Notes under the pieces: model-generated
What the model was told of the DNA's origin: nothing
The model's database searches: none
The model's input: only the letters and a program-made list of their open reading frames with translations
From: Apus apus
Taxonomy: Eukaryota > Chordata > Aves > Apodiformes > Apodidae
NCBI RefSeq assembly: GCF_020740795.1
Contig: NC_067295.1
Coordinates: 3,224,501 to 3,288,500 of the forward strand
Direction: 5' to 3'
Length of the DNA: 64,000 nt
Shown here: positions 12,561-25,200 of the stretch, one piece after another
Layout: each line of letters opens with the position of its first letter
Position numbering within the stretch: position 1 is the first letter of the stretch
Position numbers and translations under genes: made by a program

Positions 12561-15302
12561 ACTAAAACTCATCTTTTGTCAGGTCAGTAAATTTGGGGGG
12601 ATGGAACAGAGTTGGATGGACGTCAGAGCTCAGAGAAAGCAAGATGTCCTAGCAGGGAGGTACAAGAGGTGATGAGGCAGGAGGTTTGGGTGGTGGGAGC
12701 ACAGCTCTGCTGTTGGACAGCACAGAGCTCCTTGCTCCACTCAAAAGCTGTCATGTAACTTGAACATTAAAATGTTTGTGGGCACACAGCATCATATTTC
12801 TCTGCTGGGAGGTTTTGCCAGATCCATTCAATAGATTTCTCTGTACTAGCCTACAAAATAGTGGTGCAACATCAAATCCAAACCAGTCAAATAGTTCTGA
12901 AAGTCACTTCTGCCACTCTCAAGACTTCCTCTGAATCAAGTTTAGAAAGCAACGTTCTGACTGTTCACCAGAAGGACCCAGAATGGGGAGATACATAAGT
13001 TACCATGATTCAGTGGATATTAATAAGCATCTAAGCCTAACATGATGGTGTGTATTCCTATAACAATATATTTTAACAAGCAGGCCTGAAGGAAAAAAAA
13101 AAAAAGGGCAAGTATAAGGTTAAGTAGATTTTTTTGACTCTCAGTTATATTTGAAGAGATTTTCAAGCCAACCCCACACAGAACTATCTCTTAGCATAAA
13201 ACTCAGGTACTTCAACACATTTTTTGAAAAATTACTGTCTAGTAAGAGACATTCTTAAGAGAATTTGAGGGATAAGTCTTTTGTTCAACAACACCAAAAA
13301 AACAATTCCAAGTCCAACACTGCTTGACTGGATGATAAAGAGAGGAGAAATTTCTCACAGTAAATTCATTTTTCATCTCAGACACCAGCGACTGCACTCG
13401 GACATGTGTTCAAGAGTAACTGAACTTCTGTGACAGCTCAGACCAGAGATCACTTACAGGGATATGCCATATTTTACTGACTACTCCTTTGCTTGTCAAT
13501 ATAGAAGCACCTTTTTTCCTTCATATAAAAAAGAATTAGAATTACTAAAATACTAAGCTATGATCTACCCAGGCAGTGCATTTCATTAAAAATAACCCTC
13601 AAAATTCTTCAGTAATATTTGCCCAGTCTGCCACAACTTAAAATTAGTGCTGAATAAATAATGCAGGATCCTGTTCTCTAGTCTGGCAATTTTCTTTCAG
13701 AATACTTATGTCTCTTAAAAAAACAACCAACTAAGCAGCTTGCAATATGCTGCACTGTGTCATTTCTTTTCAAGCTTCTACAAATTAAGACTTAACTCCT
13801 GAATCTCAGATGTCGTGTATTCAAAGTTCTCCTAAGTTCTGTCAGATGAAAATAGAATGGTTGAATCTAACCCCACACACCTACAGGAACAAATATTTTA
13901 AAGTAGGACCAAAAAAAAAAATAAATTCACCATCACCAGCATCATTTCCATCTTTAGAAAAATACTGCAGAGCTGTCAAACTGTTGCCTAACGGTCGCTC
14001 TTTGGCTGCAAAAGCTAAATAGGACCAGCCTATCTGTTAAGATTGCTGCTATGACAACAACTCTAGCAACTAGCTAACTTACTGAGCCAGCTAAAAATAA
14101 ATCTTTTAGCATTACATGTATTGTAAACAGATGACATAGAAAGCATGTAAAACATGATCATTTTAGGGTAAAAGGCAAAAAATTCATACCCTAGGAGTTG
14201 TATTTTTCAACGAAAATTGAAACAAAGAAATTTTTGGTGGAGTTTCTTACAAGTGGTAAGTTAACAGATAAGTTCAATCACTTCTTTAAAGGAAGCTATT
14301 TAGCCATATCCTCCATTTGTTCAGTACAGCTCAAGATGTTGCTTTCTAAAATTGTAAGAAAACAAGGTTAAAAGACAGCGAAGAAAGAAATCGATATAAA
14401 AAATAAATAGTGGCTATTCCTAACTAGATTAGCTGCCTCCTTTTCATCTGTCTGTGCTTTTAAACAATTTGCTAAGTTAAAACAAAGCTGCCACTCTCCC
14501 ACCCCAAATGGTCAAATTACTTTGTTTCATAATACTCCCACCCCTGCTGGCATCTCTTGAGGTGACAGTCTAAGACGAAACAGAAACCTGCACATGAGTG
14601 ATCAAAAGTCAGTTGGATCCATAAAGTCACAAGTTTGCTTTAAAGCACGACTCAACTTTTTTAAAAAGCAATTAAGTCTTGTTGATGCTCCAGACGTTTT
14701 AGGGAAGTCAACCAGCATTTCAGCTGCAGAATCAACCTGTCACTTCTGCTTTTCTCTTGGATGTCCTCTTAGATACAAGAGCACCCATAAATGTAGAGTC
14801 TTCCCCTTCCTCCATACCCTCTCCCCTTTATATCCTGCTCTCTCCACAATTTTATTCTGTTGCCTTCTTGCTTCTCTCCTTTATTCTCCTCATGCTCAAG
14901 TACTCTACTCTCCATCTTTAACTCTCTTTTCTCTCCCCATACACTCAGTCCCTCATCTTATGTCTCCAGCTAGTCTTCCTTCAGTCCATGCTGAACCTCT
15001 ACTTCCTTTAATTTTGCTTTGCTATTCTAAAAAACTGCACACAGACACCAGAAGAGGTCCCAAGTGTTTTATTTTTGGAAGACTATAATCAGTTTTTAAA
15101 TGATAGAAAACTGTAAAGAATGGTCCTGCACAATGCAAATGATGTATGCACACAGTAACTGACATTTCTGATAAAGCTGCAGGAGTGAGCAGCATTCAAA
15201 TACCAATTCCTTCCTTAGTGTTTCTCCTCTACTGATCCCCTTTGTTACTACTGAGACAGTGGTAACTCATGCCCAGATTCTCAGCAATGCTTCTATACCT
15301 TA

Positions 15303-15460
15303 TAATGGAATCATAGAATATGCTGAGTTGGAAGGTACCCATCAGGATCATGGAGTCCAACTCCTGCCCCTGTGTGGGGCACTCCTAGAATCACACCATG
15401 TGCCTGAGAGCATCATCCAAACACTTCCTGAACCTTCTTTGAAGGAGGTTAAAGCAGCCT
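15303..15460 (-). mobile_element. CR1 LINE 3' fragment, diverged
   Basis: AATCATAGAATATGCTGAGT followed by TGGAAGGTACC and GAGTCCAACTCC is the reverse complement of an avian CR1 3' end. The element is 5'-truncated and clearly diverged. The right limit is approximate. It is a dead copy inside USP22 intron 1. Confidence 0.8.
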
Positions 15461-17423
15461 AGCAAACAATGTTAAAACTAGTGCATGACACACAAAAGAA
15501 ACCTGGTTGCTTATTGACCTGTGTTACAGGTGACGAGTCCCATCTCTAAAGACTACCTGCTCTTGACATTGTTAATAGTGAGTTAAAAAGAAAGCAGCAG
15601 GCATCAGTAGGTCAAATAAACTAGGCTGCTGACACTTCAAGTCTTTTCCCAAATTGTCAGAATAGCTTATTGTTACTTTACCATCCTACCATCAGAACAG
15701 CAGTTGAGAAAACTGACGCATCCAGCTGGTGTTCTGCCCTGGCAGTTCCCTGTCCAACATCTCCCATTCCTGCTCACCTTTCCTGAGCCAGCTCAGGCTC
15801 CACCTGAAGCACAAAGGTCAAGCTGGGCACTTAGCATCAACTGTTCCAAAAAACCTACAAACTTGTTTCAACTTCATATAATATTGCTCCTCAAATGAAC
15901 AACTGGCAGTTTCCAGGAGCAATACACTATCCCTGCCAAGCAAACAGTGCAGAAAATGCAACAGGCACACAACAGACCTCAGCTTTTGCAAACCATCCTT
16001 CCCTACTGCCAGCTACTTCAGAAGTAGCTTCAGAAGATCATTTTGTATTTAATTGTACATGAAAGGAAAACATCTTTTTAAAGAAGGTTTCCACTAGGGT
16101 ACTTAAGCAGTCTTGCCTCTTATGCTCACACTAAATATACCAAAGCACTTTCAGAACGGAGCTGTTGTCAGTTAGGAACTTGTAAGCCAAAGACCTCCCA
16201 CCTTTCAGTCTGCAAACCATATTCACCACAAAGTTTCACAGTAAAAGATGAACTAGGTAACATTAACAAGACAGTGGGAGGCTTCAGAGGTTAAAGATCT
16301 TAAGGAACCTCTTACCACACTATACGTGTTCAACAAGTAACTCAAAGCAGCAGATGAGTAAGGTACTCCTAAAGCAAATACACTATGGGTCCCTGCAAGT
16401 GTTAGATCATGTCCAAATTCTTAGCAGTAGGAAAGTAAACATTTCCCCATACAAATCTACTTCTACTTTCCCATCTTTTAAAGTAAGCTTAGAGACTTCA
16501 GAAACATGAGGAGAAAGCAATTTTCTAATACATTACCATAATTATTTAAAGTCTTTGGACTTCACTTTCCAGCCCAAAACCAAGCCTAATTCTTGAGAAA
16601 GAAATTAAATTTCAGTCAACATAGATTGTTTGTTGTGCAGCTCTAAATATCCCTACCTACAGAGTACAGGTGTATGTGGGCAATTCTCTCTCCATATATA
16701 AGTTTGTAACCATAAATCACTTTGTTCTCAGGAAACAGCATTTGTGCTCCAGAAGCATGACTTCAGCTCAGACTACTCCTTCCAAGGCAGCATTTAAGTG
16801 GACTTGAAAGAAGGTGAATTCAAGGCACATGGAGACACTGAAGAGCCCCACTCCTGACTGTTACTTTTGAGGTAGCATTTCTGTGAGAAACTGAGAAACC
16901 TATTCTAAAATTAACCTTGGTACAACCAGCAACTGCATGCCTCCCTTAGCCTAATTTTTTGAAAGAAAAAAAGGGCAGTCAATCACAAAAGGTCATATAA
17001 CCAAGCACCACTTCTTACTTCATTGAAGACGGACACCCTATGGCTCTTCCAAAAGCAGCATTTCTTCTGCCATGTGGGAGGAGAAAGCCAACATTAAACC
17101 ACAGCTGACAAGATTTATTACTCTTGAGTACTCTTTGCACCTTAAGAGTAACAAATTCAGGTCAAATCTGCTTTATGACATTTCTGCTGCTTCTTGGTCT
17201 ACATTTCCATCAAGTTTCTCTGCACTGCTTTCCCAAGGCAGGCACACCACAGACCCACCAGCCATTAGCACAGCGCCTGGGATACTTCATACATTTAAAT
17301 ACTTAAAACTTCAAAGCCATGCTCTTTGGTTTCAAGAAACAAAAAGAGGGAATTGATTCTACAGCTCTCTGTGCTGTGGCATATAAATCACTCCTCCACA
17401 TCCTGATAGGATGATTCAGAGTT

Positions 17424-17434
17424 ACTGAGTCAGT
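17424..17434. promoter_or_regulatory. Palindromic AP-1-type site
   Basis: ACTGAGTCAGT contains the TRE core TGAGTCA with extended symmetry. It lies in USP22 intron 1. Binding is inferred. Confidence 0.3.
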
Positions 17435-17870
17435 GCACATTTCTGACACATCGGCTTTACAAAAATCAACTTAAGTATTGTTCCCTCATTTCCTACAACC
17501 AAGTCTTAATTATTATATTGTCCAATTAGAAATGTGAACATTTTTTTAAAGGAATATAACATCAATACTGTAAATTTTGTTTCCAGCTCCACTAGGGTGG
17601 GGATACTAGTAAAGGTTTTATTAGTACTAGCAAAACTGCGCACTAGTTACAGAATTTTGTGCTTTGCTAATTGTTCAGAAAGTCACCTTAAAAAAACTCC
17701 AACCCAAGTAACTTCCTAAACTGGGTTATTCTAAATGTTTGTTTAGACAGCAGCAGAAAAAGTTAAGGATTTCAGCTCTCTTCATCAGCAAACACTAGAT
17801 CTAAAGCACTTGCTATGCACTGGTGTATTTGCTGGTTCCCAAATTGCCACTGGGTGCAGCAGAGAGAAGA

Positions 17871-17936
17871 TCCCTACACAGCTCTCCTGGTCTGTGAGCA
17901 GCATCCCTACACAGCTTTCCTGGTCTGTGAACAGGA
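17871..17936. repeat. 33-bp tandem duplication
   Basis: Two adjacent units, each starting TCCCTACACAGCT and ending in GTGARCAG-type sequence, differ at about two positions. This is a recent local duplication in USP22 intron 1. A short open frame through it is not supported as coding. Confidence 0.85.
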
Positions 17937-19286
17937 CACTGGGCTCTGACCACAAGCTGAGCACAAGTTTGAAAACAACGACATCACACTTTAAAGACGA
18001 AATAGCCTAAGCTGTTAAGTAACACCACATTTCTCAAACAGTATAAATAAAAATATACCATTATGACCATCTGAGCAGCTTGCTGTCCTTCTGTAGATGG
18101 GATTAACCCACAAATCCTACTTCTGCCTCTAAGTGAAAAACCTGTGAAAGAGGGAAAACGAAAGTCCTGAACAAGTTACAAAAGAAGGCAGAAAGCAACT
18201 TGGAAGAAACTTTTTTTCCTTCCAAACTGATAAAACTTTTCCATTACACTTTATTCAAGATGCTGCATCCCAGCAAGTGCACAAACCGGCTGTCTTTTGA
18301 TAAAACAAACTAGTATGTACATGAATTCAAGCTCCAAAAACACAGCTTTGGTTGAAGGGCTCTTCTCTAGAGAGCAGTGTAAGTCAATCTAAAACTGGAG
18401 AACTTTGATGAAATGAAGAATTTTATTTGGGGGTGAAACAGAGACCTGACTAGTTATCATTTAACCTCTACATAATAATTTTTTTTCTGCTCTCCTTCCT
18501 CTGGATAACATGTAAAACATTTGTTGGTTTTTTTTTGTTTGTCTGTTTTGCTTTGTTTTTAAAAAGCATCTTTTTCCAATTTTAGTTTACATCAAATTCC
18601 ACAGCAGGTACAAGGGTGAAATGAACAGGAAGAAAAATATTAAGTTTCACAGTTTAAAAGACAAATGGCACGAGCTAGACAAGAAAACAGAGGATGTTTT
18701 GAAGATGTAATTTTGGTTTTCCCATATATAGTCACACTACTAAAAACTTGTATTTCAACAAGAACAAAGCAATTCTCCTGAATTCAAATGACTACGCTGA
18801 AATTGCTTATTTGCTTCTCCTTTGGTAGTTGCTCATCCCCACTACCAGCATTTACAAATCTAAATGATTTCTCAAGTACTCTATAAAAGATGCATTTAAG
18901 AGCCTATTGTGTTTTTAAACCATTTAAATAATGGATCTTGTTCAAATTAAATCCCATGTCCTCCTATAGTAAGATTATTTTACAAGTGGAAAGCTTATTT
19001 GCCTCATAAAAAACATGTAAGCTGCTTAAGGTTCAAATGCATGTCCCTCTCCCTGAACATCTATGATTGGGGGCTGTGTTCTGGGTGTTGATTTTGATCT
19101 GTCTCCTGCAATGCACCACTGCAGGAATGAATTTCACACGAGAACAAGGCCTTGCCAATACTGCAGCAAGTGTATTCTAAGCTCTACTACAAAATCTATT
19201 ACTTTACTTCACCATTCCCCCATGTCAGCAAATCGTGGAAATGTTTAAGACGTCCTGTTAGGTAATGTATTGATCTAATCTGGGAG

Positions 19287-19294
19287 CACGTGAC
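19287..19294. promoter_or_regulatory. E-box CACGTGAC
   Basis: A canonical E-box of the USF/TFE type in USP22 intron 1. This is motif evidence only. Confidence 0.25.
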
Positions 19295-22200
19295 TTGGGA
19301 AGCAATTCAAGGAGCGAGCTGAACAGACATATCTGCCTGATGCTGTGCAGAGGCTTATTAAATCCTGCCCATGCTGCAGAGATTGTACTTTGCCCTGCAT
19401 GAAGCTAAGACATGGGATTCTTCAGATGAAAATTTGGGAAGTTGGCCATATTCCCTTGGTGGAAATACTCCAGGTAGCACCCTTTCATTAAGAAAAAAGA
19501 AACTTCAAGATACACAGGATCAAAACCCTAGCAAGTCCTACAGCCTCATTTATCTCACAGATATTTCAGCTATCTTCTCTTTAACTACTCTTAAGATGTC
19601 CATAAAAATATGTGAACTTAATTAGTCCACATCAAAGTCAAAGCAATTCCGCTAGCAGGAAAGATGGATCAGATGATGCTCCAGCACAGAAGCTCTGTGA
19701 CATGACTTATTTATGAGATCAACACTCTCAGCAAAAAAAGAAGACTAGTAGAAAATGAGCAGCAGAGTAACAGAGTGCATTTATTAGTGACTATCTGGTA
19801 AAAAAAAGACAAACCAATGGCCACAGTGAATAGGGCGGATCCATTGTTGAGCTTAACCAAGAAGCATTAATCTGGCAGAAAACATTTCTACCTTTAAAAG
19901 CTTCCTGAGTTACCGTTCTGTAAAGACTTTAAGAGTTATTATACCTGACATTTTTCTATTTACTGCAGCAAAGCAAGCCAACTGGTAGTGCAGAAATTAA
20001 CCCCATTGCTTACAACTTTTCTGACAATTGTGGGTGTCAGTGATGATACATGTAACAAACAAATAAGGCACACAAGCCAAACTCATTTCTTGCCACAAGA
20101 ATAAAACTTTTTGTCTAATTGGAGCCAAAGACAAGTTCTAGTCCCCTCACAGTGCCCACAAGAAAGAACATTACAAAACAAGAGCTTTAGCGAACATTTG
20201 CTGATTCTCCTTCCAAAGACCAGTTTGTCCAAAGCACCACACACCATCCCCAAGAAGCACGTTCCCCTTGGAAAACAAGCCAGAATGAGCTGACACAGAA
20301 AAGACCATTAACCTGCACACACTAAACAGTCTTCACAAAACAAGTGCATCCTCTGAAATTACAGTGAGTCTTTTGGAGAAAATAAGAGGGTCTCAAACAG
20401 TGCTTTCACTAGCATAAAATGGAACTACAATGGACAAACTAAAAACATTGCTTGTCTAGTTTCATTCTAGGATATTCAGATATCAGCATGTAAAGACATT
20501 TATGTTCATCCCGCTGCACATGTACAGGAACACTCTAAGCCAACTAGCACATCACTGCCTAGGAACAGCCAGAGAATGAAAGCAAATTCTCAATATGCTT
20601 GCACTGAACATTCTTTGGTATCTCTTCAGCTTGCTATTTCCCCATACCTCAGTACAAAATAAATTAATAATTCATTTTACTAGAGCAAAATAAGAGGTCT
20701 TTAATTCACTGGAAAACTTTCATGTAAATTCACAAACCTAAAGTTATGGAGATAAGCCAGAGCTGCTCAGAACTGCAAGTCACTCTTTAGAAGATTGAAG
20801 GTTTAGACACATGGACATTCTGAGCCCTACGGACATACAAGTCATCTTAGAAAAACTCAAAGCCATGTGAACAGAAAATACCTTCTGGAAAAGAAAAGAA
20901 GTTTTCATTTCTCACAGTAAAACTGGTAGGATGAATGAAAGCATCTTCAGAAAAAAAATATTCTGGGAGATGAGCATTCTCACGACAACAATTTATTCCT
21001 TTATTCATTTGGAGTTTGCAAATTGCTGTGGTCCCACAGAATACTCCTGGAGGTGGGCGACAGTTTCTTAGCAAAGTGCTTTTATCATTTTAAATAGGAC
21101 GTGCAGCCAATTATTATATTTTAAAACCTTGTGCTGCATTTGGAATATTAACTTGTTTTGCAAAGTAAGTTCATTTTACCCGTCTCTCAAAGGAATTAAT
21201 TGGGAGGGGAGCAGTTAAATTGTTACTGCCTCTCAAGATCAGGGCACGTGAAATTCTAGCTCCTGTGGTGCAGCATGGCTTGGAAAAGGGGTAGATTCCA
21301 AGTACAGAAATCTGGAATCACTTAAATGGAATTAACAATCAACCAAAAAGCCCCTCAACCTGCACCTTCCCCCCAAAGAAACAAAGAACACCCCCAAAAC
21401 CCAACATAAAAACACATCATAATACATTCTCAATTTGGTACCTCCCTAATAAGACTCAGTTCTTGGAGCTGAGTTTAGAGGATCTTGCCCACACGTTGAG
21501 GAAAAAAAACCATAACAAACACTTGCCTTTTTTGTAGAAACATAGAACTACAAAGTTTCAGCTGTCTGGTCCTTCCCCCCATATCTCCAAGATACCACCA
21601 AGCACTTTATTAATTACCTCAAAGCCAACCTGCCATCCACTAGGATGAAAACAGCATTTTAAGTTTGTGATATTTGAAGTCTCTCTAACCTTACAACTAC
21701 ATGTCTAGTATCACACACCTTTGTACTTTGTGCTTGATATCTCCATTCCTCCCATACTATAGAACTTCAAATACACACTGGCAGCAAACTCAAAAAAGCA
21801 AGGACACAGTTTCTTCACTTTCAGAGTGCTACTGAAAAGCTTGGACAGCAATCCTTGGCCAGGCTTAACACCATAAAGGTCATGGAGGTTGTGAATCACT
21901 TTCTAAGTTTCCATCACTGATCTGGGGACTGTTAAAGATGCTACTTTTTTATGTTATTTCTTTTACAAAGTTTCAGTAGTAAAGCTGAAACCTTCCCCTG
22001 AGAAGTGTCATGACAATCCTGCCGGAGAAGTTCTCATTTCTTTCCTCTTTTACAGATTGTTGACTACAGCTAAAGAGATCTCCTTCTCAATCTTCTTCCC
22101 AACCACTCAACAATATTTGGGTTTCAGTGTTTTTTTCAGTATACCAAACAATAGCATTAAGTAGAAAGCCATACATTCCCTCATCACAGATGCCTGTGAG

Positions 22201-25200
22201 TCTCTCATTATCTACAGCTAAGGACATCCAAGAGTCTCAAAATCCGTGAGCAACCACAGAAGATGGAAAGTATTCCTTTTCCCATTGGCTAATGCTTTCC
22301 TAGCCAGAAAACATCTCCCATCACTAACAACTTCAAAAGCTAAGACCCAACAACAGAGGGGGGCATAAGAAAAAACACAGCATTCTTAAAGCTTCATAAA
22401 GACATGAACAACCTTGCAGCAGCAATTCCAGTGTCACTGCTGTAGACTGGTAAATACCCAATCACAACTATGTTGAAATACAATTTCTATTTCATGCTTC
22501 ATCTTTTAACATTTATTCTGCTCATTCATAACTTGGAGCAAACTCAAGAGACATGTGGCTGAATTTCAGGAATTGGAACTTGTATCAACTTCAGAGGTAG
22601 CTTCAAGACTGAAGCAACCTGAAAATGACCTTATCAGTAGACTCCAGCTAAGTGCTACATGTTGATGACATCCAAATTCTCCTCCAGCAAAAGACAAGAA
22701 GATTTGACAGTACATTTTGTGCTGACCAGCCAGACCCTGCTCTCATTTGTCTTTTGTATTTAGGAGGAGAGCTACACCCTTAAACCAGTATTAATGTTCC
22801 CTTCCAACAAAGGCTGATCTCTTCAGTTTAGCACCATTTAGTTGCCACCATTATTATTTCCACATCTTCCTTTTTAGTAGGCTGCTTGATTACATAAGGC
22901 TGCATACTGAAAACAAAAATTAGTAGATTATAGTGTTTGGTTTCATTTCTGGACATTGTGCTTGGTTTGTCATTTAATGCAAAAACTGTTAGTTTAAAGT
23001 GTGGATATAAAAATTAGTTAAGACAAAACAAATAAAGACTGCAGCAGCCAGCTGGGCTCAATGGCTAGGAAAGCTTATTAGGCAAAGCACATGCTTTTTA
23101 GCTAGAACACACCTCTGCATTCCAAAAAGAAATCCCAGCAGGACAGCAAGCTTTTGCAACACAGGGGTAAGAAAAGAAAGCAGGAAAACACCCGGGCTGT
23201 TAATTGCAGTGAAGGCTTATTTCATAGTATCAACAGATCTTTCGTCCTATTTTCCTTGCTCTTTAAAGGACAAAATAAAATAAAAAAACCACCAAAATAA
23301 AGGCACCTTCACTTTTGCCATTTTGCTAGCCATGTTTTAAAGAGAAGCCTGTCTCTAGAAAAGCTTCACCTACCCTCTACTGTTCCAAAGGAAGATGTTG
23401 GAAGGGCTGCAGAAGAAAGGTTGAAAATACAATTAAGTGCAGATAACATGACTTCCAAGACCTAAAACATCCCCTCCATCCTTGATATGAAGCACGAAAG
23501 CAGACCCAGAGCTGTGAGCATTACACAATCTGTGTAAACATCAGTTTCTTTCTGAATTAAATTGGTTTCATAAAATTCGAATATCCCTGTTAAAATATGA
23601 AAGATGGAAAGGAATACGAGATTTCAGCCAAAGTGCTGCCCAGTCCTGGCAAGATAAAAAACAATCCAACCCCCTGCTACTGAATACAGCAAGTGCTGAG
23701 TTTCTTTTTAAGTACCTTTAGAAGAGTAAAAAATAAAAGAAAAAACTATTAAAAAAAAAAAACCAAACACATACACCAAAAGTCATAACAACACAACACT
23801 TTTATGGGGCAAAGACTTCTCTTAAAAGGCAAATGAGGAGTTCCAAGAACCATTTCTGGTAGCCAGCTCCAACCAGGTGTTAGTGAACTTTTGAAAGGAG
23901 CAAAACTTTCACTTAAATTGAAAAGCTGAAGCTAAGACCTTTAAAAAAATCCGAGAACTATTCTAGTTCCTGAAACTATTCAGAGTTCTGCAGAACAGGA
24001 ACCATCAAGACAGACCGCTTTTGACACAATGCCACTGTTTCATTCCACAATGCATCTCTGTGACAAAACTTCAGAGGTTACTTCACATTCTCACACCAGA
24101 AAGCTCTAAATTAAAAAACTCAAGTTACAAGACAGCAAACAAAAACAGTTAAAGATGCCAAAGAATGTCTTAAAACTATATCTAAACAAAAAATGCTTAT
24201 AAATCTTAGTGAAAGGACCTGATTTTAAAAAGAAATGCAAATGGATTCACCTTCTTGTTTCACCTACTGCCATTATACAGGTCAGGGCAGTGAAACTAAT
24301 CAAACACTCTCACCTTCCAGATGCTCTCCTAGTCCTTATGTCTGTGCTGTGTAAGCAATCAAAAGTAACATGCTACATAACACACAACATTTTCCACTTC
24401 TTACTTGTGAAGACATTAAGATTTCTATTAAAAAAATATTTTGTCCACTCCTAGAGAGCTAGAAGAACAGTACTTTGATGTAGGAGACAATCTGCCTGCC
24501 AAAGTTAATGAACTACTCCAATTATTCTTTGATTAATCACACAGAAATCAAGAATGCAGAGAAAAGGTTTTCTAAGAGAGGGGGAAATTTTGTGAAAGTT
24601 CTGCAGGCAGGCTCAAGTGTTTTTCATCAGTACTGGGAAGCCATGGCCAGGCATTATTTTTTTTTTTTCTCAGTAATGAAATAATTCTTGGAATTAAAAG
24701 TGCCAAAAGATTTAATCAGAGCAGTATTTCCTGACATCCCGTTTCTGCTAATCAAGTGATAGCAGTGGCAGCTGATGAGGGAGAAGGGGGCACAGCACTA
24801 TCTACGTGTGTTTAGCCCAAGATCTGCAGCACCACTAAAAACAGACAAAAGACACATATTCCAATAATGGACAGGTCAGGAATGCTATGGACAAAGGGGG
24901 AAAAGAGAGCTCTACTGAATGTCACAGCCTCTTAGGGATCACTAATGCAGGCAAATTAGTAATAATTTGTAGTAATAACATTGCCTGTAGAAGATGCTTG
25001 AAAGAAGAGAAGAGAGTCTGCTTATGCAACTGCTCATGCACATGCCACTGATTCATTCTGACAAGACAGAACTACAGTTATTGTCACATTTGTCAAGCAT
25101 AAAAACACATAACTTTGGTTCTACATTAACAAATACTGGGCCCACAGCATGTCCATTAACACTATTAATTAAGTAGTGGTTCATTTACCAAGAGAGCATC

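Noticed and set aside
14594-15088. Plus-strand frame of 164 codons
   Set aside because: It lies in a C/T-rich stretch of USP22 intron 1 and has no recognisable domain. The composition explains the lack of stops.
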